A stretch of 64,000 nt of DNA from Mactromeris polynyma (lineage: Eukaryota > Mollusca > Bivalvia > Venerida > Mactridae): positions 3,906,001-3,970,000 of the forward strand of contig JASFXZ010000012.1 of the NCBI GenBank assembly GCA_032209605.1, read 5' to 3'. Positions 55,010 to 64,000 of the stretch are shown piece after piece. The number at the start of each line of letters is the position of its first letter. Positions within the stretch are counted from its first letter, which is position 1. The position numbers and the translations under genes are program-made. The notes under the pieces were generated by a model. That model saw only the letters and a list, made by a program, of their open reading frames with translations. It ran no database searches and was not told the DNA's origin.

Positions 55010-57180
55010 TAAACATAATCTCTTGGAACATTAATGGCCTAGCCAGGAAAATTTCCGATCCAGATTGTATTGACTTAATTAATAGCCATGATGTTATCAT
55101 TCTTACCGAAACTTGGGTGTCATCAAAAACCAGCCTTAATTTAAACATAAGTAGCTATAGTGTTAAACATTTATTTGGAAATAAGTCACAGAACCCAAAG
55201 AAATGACAATATTCTGGTGGAATTTCAATTTATTATAAATCCAGTCTCATTGATAAAATTATTATTGTAAAAAAACATCAATGTGGAATTGTTTGGTTTA
55301 AAATTTGTAAAACTGTTTTTCATTTTAATGAAGATGTGTATATTTGTTGTACGTACATTCCTCCACGCGATTCAAATATTTTAAATCAGTCTAATATTGA
55401 TATATTTGATCAATTAGAAATTGATATAGGACATTATGAAGTACTCGGAAAAGTACTTGTGACTGGGGATCTCAATTGTAGAACATCAAATGAACCTGAT
55501 TTTATTGTATTTGACAGATTTTTAGATAATAACTTGACTTTAAACGCAAATGAAAATAGTACCTAGGATAGACAAAGACCACATGCTCGACGCACATGGC
55601 ACACGGTTGATCGACTTATGTAAAACCACAAATTTATTAATAGCCAATGGCCGCATACATAGTGATAAATCCGTCGGAGATTATACATTTATGAACCGTA
55701 ACGGGATGAGTGTAGTTGACTATTTATTACTGAACCACATTGATTTTAACCACATTACGTCTTTTGACATTATGTTGCCAAATGATTTATCTGACAATCG
55801 TGCTATACATTTTTGTATTGAACGACTACGCCCACTTGAAAGTACACGTGACCAAAATACCGCCCCTGAAATATTTTTAGCGTGGGATGATGCGCAAACT
55901 ACGACTTTTCGTTCAGTTTTACTGAATGACGTGACACGCTTAAATCAGCTGACTACTAATTTAAATAATAATACGATAGATGAGTCGATCAATTGCTTTA
56001 CACATTTTATGCAAGATAACGCCTTCAAGGTTTTTGGTAAACTTAAGATAACTCATTGTCCAAAGAAAAAACAAAGAAAAAATGGTTCAATAAAGAATGC
56101 TATGATGCGCGTAAAATATCTAATCAAGCGAGAAACATTTTTTTAAGAAATAGAAACACAGATAATAAAGACGATTTCCTAAATAAAAAGCGTACTTACG
56201 CGAATGTGAAGCGCAAATATAAACGCATATTCATGAAAACTGAAGGAAAACGGGTTTCATTATTAGCGAAGTCTAACCCAAAATTATTTTGGAAAAATAT
56301 TAAGACACAATATAAAAAAACGCAAAATGAAAATAATAACTTGAACTTAAATGACATATATTCGCATTTTAATGATTTATACGGAACAGTACCTACATAT
56401 AATAATGACCAAAGTAACGATGCGACATATGAAAACTATATCTATGACAATGATTTAGATATTGCAATTACTACTTCGGAAATAAAACATGCTGTCTTTT
56501 CACAGAATAACTCAAAAAGTCCTGGCACAGATAATTTAATAGCGGAAGTGTTTAAGAATTCTTTTGATATAATTTCACCATTTTTAACTAGATTTTACAA
56601 TAAAATATTTAATGATGGTGTATTCCCGAAATGCTGAGAAGAGGGTATTATTATACCTATATTTAAAGGCGGGTCTCACGAAGCAAAAAACTATCGAGGA
56701 ATAAAACTCAACAATATTTTATCAAAAATATACTCCAAGTTAATAGACTTACTACATGGGCGGATAAACATGATAAATTTATCGATAATCAGTTTGGTTT
56801 TCAAAAAAATAAATCAACCACAGATTGTATCTTTGTACTTAATGCTTTAATTGCGAAAACTTTATCAACCAAAAAAAAATTATACGTAGCATTCTTAGAC
56901 TGGGAAAAAATGTTTGACAGAATTGACAGAATGCTTTTATGGAGAAAATTACTGAAGGAGAATATAAGTACTAAATTCATAAATGCACTACAATCTATGT
57001 ATTCTACCGTTACGTCATCTGTTCGATATAATCATATGAAATCTAATCCGATCAACTCTAAAATCGGTGTAAAACAGGGCGATCCTGCCAGTAGCATTTT
57101 GTGTCTTTTTCCTTAACGACATATTAAATCATATAAATAAATCTATAAATGGTATTGTAAGCATTGATGATATACAATTA
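55010..57180 (+). pseudogene. LINE ORF2: endonuclease and partial reverse transcriptase
   Basis: Endonuclease (EEP) motifs: IISWNINGLARKI, VIILTETWVSS, YIPPRDSN, LVTGDLNCRTSNEPD and VVDYLLL then LPNDLSDNRAIHF. RT motifs: KNYRGIKLNN, DQFGFQKNKSTTDC, VAFLDWEKMFDRIDRMLLW and IGVKQGDPASSILC. In-frame stops occur near 55204 (TGA), 55564 (TAG) and 56635 (TGA), with frame changes near 55560 and 56060. The RT ends before its YADD box at about 57180. The endonuclease would nick target DNA and the RT would copy RNA into it. This copy is dead. Confidence 0.82.
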
Positions 57181-57720
57181 TTTTCATCAAACATGAAGTC
57201 TGTTTTCTTGATTTCCCACAAATTCTCCCGACCTCTGTTGCAGAAGAACAACATGACGGTGTCGTTAGGTCAAAAGAACTGTACAGTGTGTGCAGATCAT
57301 GCTTGCTGAGTGGTTCTTTGTGTTGGACCCTGGCCTTTCCTTTTTGCTTCAGTTTCACAAGCATGGCGAGAAAAATCTAATTGGAACTATTGAAATCCTT
57401 ATCAATAACAACATCGATAGAGCACAGCTTGTCAAAGTGTTTCTGTAAACCATACCTGATTGATAGCATGGATTTCTTTGAATATAACTGTCCATCAGTT
57501 TTTCTAGCTGCAGGATAGAAATTTCCCAGCAAGTTTTTCAGTTCAGATTTTTCAAGCGTCTCAGACGGAAAATACAGGTGTTTCTCACTGCAATAATTCC
57601 GTAAAACACTGACCGCGCACTTTATCACATTGTATGTACTCAAAGAATCCCCTGTTTTTAAGTAAAATGCTCAGTTCTCTTTCTGAAATATCGTCGAATC
57701 TTGACATGTTGTTTGTTTGC
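57181..57720 (-). pseudogene. Crypton-type recombinase, N-terminal fragment
   Basis: On -, from about 57705: RFDDISERELSILLK, a one-base shift, then STYNVIKCAVSVLRNYCSEK, LKNLLGNFYPAARKTDGQLY, SKKSMLSIRYGLQKHFDKL and, in the next piece, KLKQKGKARVQHKEPLSKHD then LYSSFDLTTP. This is the SAM-like N-terminal half of the Crypton/ZMYM-type recombinase seen more fully at 41-42 kb (LVRFYLDARNKKGDLY there). The catalytic half is missing where the LINE ends. Confidence 0.75.
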
Positions 57721-59951
57721 GTCTGACGAATCCCAGTCACTCAAACGCTCGCTCGCTTCGACAATGATCGTAACTTTCCGAAAAACGCGAATCGAATACG
57801 GAAACGATCGAACGTTAATGATATGCCGTCTAAAAATAAATTTGGAAATTCCAATGACGTCATAGCGCTAGAGGGGAACAGTTCATACTGTTGACCGGGG
57901 GAATAGTTCAATCCAAGACAAATTGATAGCTTTCATGTAAAACAGCAAACAATAACAGATTTGTATTTATATAAGGAGTCAGGTAATAATAGATATTGTT
58001 TCCAACTTGCAAATAGTGACATCACATTACGTTTTCTTGAAGAGGAGGTTGGAAATCCCACAGCAGTGCTCATATATGTTTGGCTTTGCACCTCCCCGAA
58101 TGCTAATGTTTCGTATGCTGTTTTTAGGGAGGCATCGTCTTGTGTTCTAAGATCTTTCTTCCACTGTCTACATAATAGTTTTTGAAACATATCTTCTCAT
58201 GTATACTGTTACTTAGTAAGAAAAAATGTGAATGAGCTAGCCTCCAAAGATTACATAGAACACGCATTGAAAGGTCTGCATTGGCTTAGTGTCTGAAAAA
58301 TGTGTTCATTCGTCTCTTCAAACTCTAAGGCGTAAGTGAGGGGATGAAATCCGATATTGACAAAGTTCATGAACAATTGAGATCAGTTTAACCTTAGCCA
58401 GAATGAAATAAAGCTATTGAAAAATACAAGAATGTAACAGAGAAGTTGAGTTACAAATCGTTGTCGAAGAAAATGATAAGCTTAAGAAGAGAAATAAAGA
58501 CCTAAATAAAATACAATGAATTCCTTATGACCTAGAACAAGAATAAATAGTCTAAGACTAAAATGGTCTTGGTAATCCAGCAAAAAATAAAAAGCCTGAA
58601 AAACTAGATAAACAGCATTCAGCTTGTTAATAAAAATCTTGGACATAGTCATTGCTCATAGGTAAGTTAAATTCAACAACGAGATAAATAGACCCGTGGT
58701 TTCGTTCCCTGTAGCTACTTATTCTCTCTCTTTTACTGTATAGTACCAGGAAAATGTTAAAGGGTGACAAGATAGGTCATCATAGAAGATCTTACAGGGA
58801 ATAATGCACTGACGATTGGAAAACAATCGCGCTTTTAAGTTATAGTAAATTAGTAAAGTGGTACATAGACTTGCCCAAAGCTAGACATCGGACATGTGTT
58901 AGTATAAAGTCATGTTTTGAGGAACTTGAAAAATCGGTCAATGGCGCTACCGTCTTAAAATCATCTTATATCCATATATATTGAAACGTCTGTTAACATT
59001 TTGCATCTGCAATTTCTTTTATAAAATTCTAATTGAATGTGTGCAAAATGATGAACATGGGTTAATGTTTATTCATATATGCAAATACGCATACACCTCT
59101 TTACACTATACTTTATATTCACGAACCCCATCGGTAATATTACTTGTGTGTTTGATGTATACTTCTCGGACCACAGGGCAGTATGAATTTGATATGGCGA
59201 GATATGACATGGTAATATACTGAAACCAGTCTGCTATAGTTGTGTCACTATCATTCACTTGACAAAGCTTTAAATTTACTTCGCATAATTGTAGTATCAT
59301 ATCATTTTGAAATGTCGCTATTTGAGCACTTGCCGCGAAATACCAAAGTCGTTGAGGTGGTGCTATAACCTCCAAAGTCTACGCGTGTCATTATAAAGCG
59401 AGAAATATGACTAGATTGGTCAGTGTAAGGTTAATATGACTGGATGTGGTAGCTTGACACCTGCCCAAGGCGTGATTTCACAGTACGACAACACGTTATC
59501 AGATAAGATAAGAAGATTCAACACTGCATACTTTATGGGGGATATAAAACCAAAGACATGCCACCCACCCTATCAAGTACATGCCGAACAAGGGATGAAA
59601 ATAATTTCTAAAATTTTAAGAAACATCTTCATTTTCAGAATATTCCAATATTTATGTTTACCCTAAAACGTAATTATTCACGCAATAAATACTAACCCAT
59701 CAAATTTCAGAAGGTTCAATCAAGCATTATATTGTCTTGTAGACTTGTGAGTGTAACATAATTCCTCTTGTATTTGTTGACATCCGCTGTCTTCCTATGC
59801 TACTATTTATTTCACGCGTTTCATTAGTATAGCGTGAAATGGTTGTCTTACGCGTAATATACACACAGTAGTGAGTTTTTATATGAAATTATTGAAAATC
59901 CGCGTACTATATATCATACAGTGAGGGTCAGTCGTGTGTATGTTACGGTGA
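57721..59951. other. Mostly non-coding, with repeat pieces
   Basis: No gene recognised. 58690-58737 repeats the 3' end of R1 (TTCCCTGTAGCTACTTATTC). 58900-58960 repeats part of R2 copy A (GTCATGTTTTGAGGAAC and AATGGCGCTAC). Open frames here (for example - 59375-59106) have no family motifs. Confidence 0.5.
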
Positions 59952-60251
59952 ATGATTTTGCTATCTGTGATTGATATGTTAGGTCATTCTACCGGACGAC
60001 TTCATTCAAGGCAAATCGTAAATTGTTTGGCAGCCGGTATTTTAGAGCACGTGGTTATTCGAGATAAATATGAGCTTCTTTCTAAAATTGAAGATTTGGT
60101 TTCATCAAAATTATCTACATTTGAGCAGAAAATAATGGATTCTCAGCGTCAGATATCTCAATGTCAAATTTCTATACAGCTAGTCTGGTGTCGCAAAATA
60201 TGTTGTAATGTTGTTGTTGTATATTGCTGTGTAGGGTGTAGCAAAGACTGA
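59952..60251 (+). CDS. Unidentified 99-aa frame with helical segment
   Basis: Reads VVIRDKYELLSKIEDLVSSK then FEQKIMDSQRQISQCQ, a likely amphipathic helix that recalls N-terminal segments of some retroelement gag proteins, followed by a Cys-rich, hydrophobic tail that looks non-coding. Perhaps only the first 75 codons are real. No neighbours support it. Confidence 0.25.
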   Translation: MILLSVIDMLGHSTGRLHSRQIVNCLAAGILEHVVIRDKYELLSKIEDLVSSKLSTFEQKIMDSQRQISQCQISIQLVWCRKICCNVVVVYCCVGCSKD

Positions 60252-60459
60252 TTGCATCAGACGAGTGCCCATAAATCGATGACGTCTCATCACGTGAATA
60301 CAGTTTTAACTGTGATTAGTTATTTCTATCGACGTTGCGTATGATTTAATTAATTTTGGTGCCCTGATACATATTTATATCGCACATGGAAAGTCATGGG
60401 GGCTCATCGATATTTTACGAAATTAGCGACAAGGTTTACAATGGTGTTATAAAACATTT

Positions 60460-60564
60460 TTGGCGTTCATGCATGTGTAAACCCCGATCACGACGCACAC
60501 ATTTAACACAAAGCCCCTTCTATGTGTGCGTCCTGATTGGGGTTAATACATGTATGAACGCCAA
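60460..60564. repeat. Strong hairpin, about 105 bp
   Basis: Left arm TTGGCGTTCATGCATGTGTA continuing through AACCCCGATCACGACGCACA; right arm is its reverse complement with a few mismatches, ending GTATGAACGCCAA. Arms are about 43 nt and the loop is under 20 nt. It could be a palindromic MITE or a structured RNA. Confidence 0.75.
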
Positions 60565-63500
60565 GCAATGGTCTTTTAATCCGTATAATTGCAAATCCAG
60601 AGATGTTTTTGTAGTCAGATAGTTGAACAGGAAAAAAAATTGAAAATAATATTCGGGCCATAATAGGCGCCATATTAGACATTGACTTAAAAGTTGATGA
60701 AATTTGTTCGTAACCATTTATTATTCCACACCAATCATTAATAAGTGTAAATGGCTAATCATGCTAATGGACTTCAAGATCGAGCTGGCAGATAAATATG
60801 TAGGATTAGCGCGAATCGGATGAAATTCTCGCGTCAAAACGTCGGTGAACGGAGCTATTATTCAGAAACAAGGATAGATAAAATGGTAAACATACCGCAT
60901 TTCGTATAAAAATGGAATGCGAGCTACTAAGAAAGAGAAGATTATATGCTGTTAATAACACGTTTTGGAAACCGAAAGATATGGTCGCGAAATCATATGG
61001 CTTGGCTATTAATTAAGTAATGTTTGATTGTTTGTCTTGTAAAAAACAGTCCAAAAACATTTTTGTATGCTCTCGTTAGCAATAGCTGCGTTTTTGAACA
61101 GACGGGTTCAGAAAAAAAGTAAGACCGACAGGAATGAAATGGAATGATTGTTTCTAGACCACTCATGATAACATCGTTTGTAACGCGAGTCATTTTTTCC
61201 ATAAATAACCATGTAACTAATAAAACCTAGGTCTAAACTTGTTTTAAAAATATTTGGTGAATTTGCAAATACATACACAATATAGTTGTTGCTTAAGAAA
61301 ATAGTGTTCATCATATTGTATACCTTAGACTTAGGTCGAAAATAATCCGTGATCGATGAAATTTGAGTGTTCATGCATGTATGATCGCCTCGGATAAACC
61401 GATCAGAATCCATCAATTTGCTGAATTTGGAATTAATGATGTTTTTGTTGACAACATTATGACGTTTTTCTTTTATTTCAAACATCAATTACTGATAGCC
61501 ATAAATTAATCAATGAGGGAAATAATTTCTGTTCCATGTTCTGCGGTGTAAATGGATGCAATGACCTTCATTTAGTCTTTTAAAGACTAAAAGCGAGAAA
61601 ACATCTGTACATCGGTAAATGACGGAGTAAATATGGATTCAATATACCAAAGAGAAATACAACAGCAACCACAGAAACCACAGGAATCTGTTTTCAGTGA
61701 TAACTAAACCTGCAGCAAACAATACTTTTCCCATGGTTTGTTTCCGTCGCATCAATGAAGTTTTTTATAACGACACAGCATAGCTAACTAAGGAACCTTT
61801 GTACCTAATTATCCGTTTTATTACTTATATGAATTGCGGATGAAACTAATATAACCGGATGATTATAAAAAAACATGAGCACGTTTGTTTGCCTTTTATT
61901 TATACATCTCATGCGGTTCATCTGCTTGATCTCTTCGCAGCAGCAATAAGGGTTGTGATTACTTTTGTACAAGGGACATTAAAAAAGTTCCGAAACTGCA
62001 TAGGTTGTTATAAATTGGAAATTGCAGTGATAAAAAAGGCAAAAATGCATTATTACGTTTGGATTTTTACTACTAGCATGTGTTGATTCGGTGTTTCGAG
62101 CCAGGTTTCGAGCGGGTCTCAAACAGGTGTCAATTAAGTGGATTGTACCAAAAGTCACTAAGATATATCTGGACACTATGCAAAGTGTCGTGATGTTTGG
62201 AGGCTATTCTGTCACCACATCTTATTTAAGCGCCATAGTAACTTTTCTTTCTTCACTCTATTCCCTGACCAAACCCCCGCCCCCTATCTTTCTCTCTCTC
62301 TCCTTCTCGGAAGTGGACATAATACTCAGTCCATCGATAGGTAAGTTATCAAATGCGTTTTTCGACTTCGCGACTAGTTTCAGAACTTTTCCAGTGACCC
62401 TCGCATGAGATTAGCTCCACCAGACTGAACTTTTGATCTCGTATCTGTATATTACATAAATGGTGAAAAATACATTCGGTATTTTGTGCTATATATAAGT
62501 GTTCTTCGATTCAAAAAACATTTTCGCTCCCTTAACATATATCCTAACGGTTGCGAAACTGAGTTGGACTGAGGAAGTTCAATTCCAGCTGTAAAGGTAC
62601 GTATTGCATTTGTAAAGAATTATATTTGTGTTAGCTTACATGTAGAAATTATAGCCAATCGGTAATTAATTTTATTTTTGATTAGTTTTATGTTTGATAA
62701 AAAATAATAACTCTATATACGTATTACCGATGCGATTTCGAAATCTAACTTTGAGTCTCAAAATTGATGAACTCTCGTTTGCTTGAAATCGTCGGGACTG
62801 ACGCGAGTACTCCAATAATGATAAGAGTTCGTGATTGTTTATTTTGTGTAATGTGTACGTCAGTTTTATTTAAATGTCTTGTTATTGTAATGCATTATGT
62901 TTGATATTTTGATACATTTTACAAGAAATGAAGTCGAATCTGGTCTTTTCCCCCTTTTTGTCCATGGCCATTTGGGTGTAGGCTGTCTTGTTTTTGTGCC
63001 TCACCTCCTGGTCAATTTGTTAATGTTTCTAGTTCATCACTGCGTGTGCCTTATCTTTTTTCTTTTGTCTAAATGTGTATGTGGTTGGTCTGATATGTAA
63101 ATGTGGCCTTCCCAGCTCTGCTGTTTGGCATTTAATATTTCGTAATAAATGAGAACAAAAATGAGCCTGGTCAATTTTCGTGGCAGTACTACATGTTTCC
63201 GTTTATTTACATTTCTCCTTTTATTTGTACTCATCGGCATTTTTTTGTTTTGTATTCTAAGTATCTGTGTCGTGGGGCAAAGTTTTATTTTTTCACTGTA
63301 CCATTCTTTCTCACTTCGGGGCGTTTTGTAAATTTCTATCGTTTATATTTTCGCGGTTTAGATTTGGCGGAATCAACACAACGGAACTAAACAGCCGCCA
63401 ATATTTCCGCATTTGCTAATTATAAAACGTATGTTTTTGTCTAAAAGAATTAATAATCGAATGATAATCGAAGCAAAATGAAATTTCATGTAGTCCGGAA

Positions 63501-63900
63501 TTATTAAAACTTTCATTTTAATGAAATATATCATTTTAATGTTGCATGAATTAGAGATGGGAGCAAATAACCGTAGCAGAATATCACAAAGGACCATGAC
63601 CTCTCCCATCCGAGAATGTAACTCGGAGCTCCCTGGTAACCACAGAGTACGCAATCCTTTTCGTACCTCATGCAATTTAATTTTCTCCAAAAGCTATAAC
63701 TAGATATTCTGAATCTCGTATCTTGAAATTGTTTTTTTTTTAATTTCACATTCTCGATGAGAGAATTTAAACATTAAGACGATAAGTATCGCCCCAAACA
63801 ATCACAGGAGGATCGTTAAATTTCGTATTGGTATAAAATGGCGACAACACGATATTTTTGTGCTGGACATCGCGTTTGGGGAAAAAACGAGATTTAATGT
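60565..63900. other. Non-coding tail of the window
   Basis: No gene, intact transposon or RNA recognised. 62900-63360 is T-rich with words such as TTTGTCCATGGCCATTTGGG, similar in style but not in sequence to repeat R1, and may be another dispersed element. Confidence 0.45.
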
Positions 63901-63960
63901 GGAACCATCAGGATTTCGTAACCCAGCGTTCTACCAACATAGTTAACGTGGCGGGTTTAT
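63901..63960 (-). repeat. tRNA-like SINE fragment
   Basis: On - it has GTTAACTATGTTGGTAGAACG and GGGTTACGAAATCC, weak A- and B-box likenesses. Too diverged to be a tRNA gene. Confidence 0.35.
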
Positions 63961-64000
63961 ATTATTCTAACCGTATTAGTAATATCTTAAAACTGTCCAA

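Larger units (their letters stand above)
53830..57180 (+). mobile_element. L1/Tx1-like LINE, 3'-truncated and mutated
   Basis: Encodes an ORF1-type RNA-binding protein and an ORF2 with EEP endonuclease and RT. It ends abruptly in the RT at about 57180 (after GIVSIDDIQLF, before the YADD box), where a Crypton fragment on - begins. The 5' end is near 53830 by guess. Loss of the 3' half is unusual for LINEs, which normally lose the 5' end, so a later deletion or insertion is likely. Confidence 0.8.

Noticed and set aside
62091..62408. 105-codon open frame on +
   Set aside because: Contains low-complexity Ser/Leu and Pro runs from a CTCTCT stretch, with no recognisable domain.

Overview
The window looks like nuclear DNA of an invertebrate, most likely a bivalve or other mollusc. 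It is AT-rich, its genes have GT-AG introns, and it carries a Steamer-like Gypsy gag, HARBI1-type transposons, an L1/Tx1-like LINE, Crypton recombinases and a repeat I recall from mollusc genomes. The taxon is an inference. I see no convincing ordinary host gene; almost all coding sequence belongs to transposable elements.

Left half (about 0.7-25 kb): a stack of nested transposons. The outer shell is a Harbinger-like element (720-24988) with a HARBI1-type transposase on + (900-4145) and a Myb/SANT-like partner on - (24749-12752). Between these two genes lies a 5'-truncated LINE, split by a 6.27-kb element (5904-12171) with perfect 28-bp ends and a 4-bp target duplication. That inner element encodes a basic N-terminal ORF and a 713-aa transposase-like ORF, flanked by an array of a 12-bp motif. 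The large second intron of the Myb-like gene holds an internally deleted Gypsy copy and a TTAA-flanked element of about 7.7 kb (16105-23839). The TTAA element carries a nine-exon gene whose exons splice in frame to exactly 1000 codons: a Mutator/Kolobok-like DDE transposase joined to a DEDDh (PML-exon-9-like) exonuclease with all five catalytic residues present. This fusion is the main find.

Middle (25-43 kb): a graveyard of decayed copies. It holds a pogo-like MITE, a degenerate HARBI1 pseudogene, a partial further Harbinger with one Myb exon and one transposase exon, a mariner whose empty site survives in a nearby repeat copy, a Gypsy gag pseudogene, a second fragment of the DDE family found in the fusion, a TTAA MITE, and a broken Crypton tyrosine recombinase.

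Right (43.9-64 kb): a DUF7869-like transposase-related gene on - is interrupted by an apparently intact two-gene Harbinger (44051-51618; 343-aa transposase and 264-aa Myb-like protein). Both Harbinger elements sit between 5-bp CCTGG-type duplications instead of the usual 3-bp TWA. Next comes an L1/Tx1-like LINE (53.83-57.18 kb) cut off at its RT against a Crypton fragment. The last 6 kb is mostly non-coding, with a strong hairpin at 60460-60564.

Exon boundaries were read by eye from splice sites and reading phase. Family names come from remembered motifs; no database search was run.
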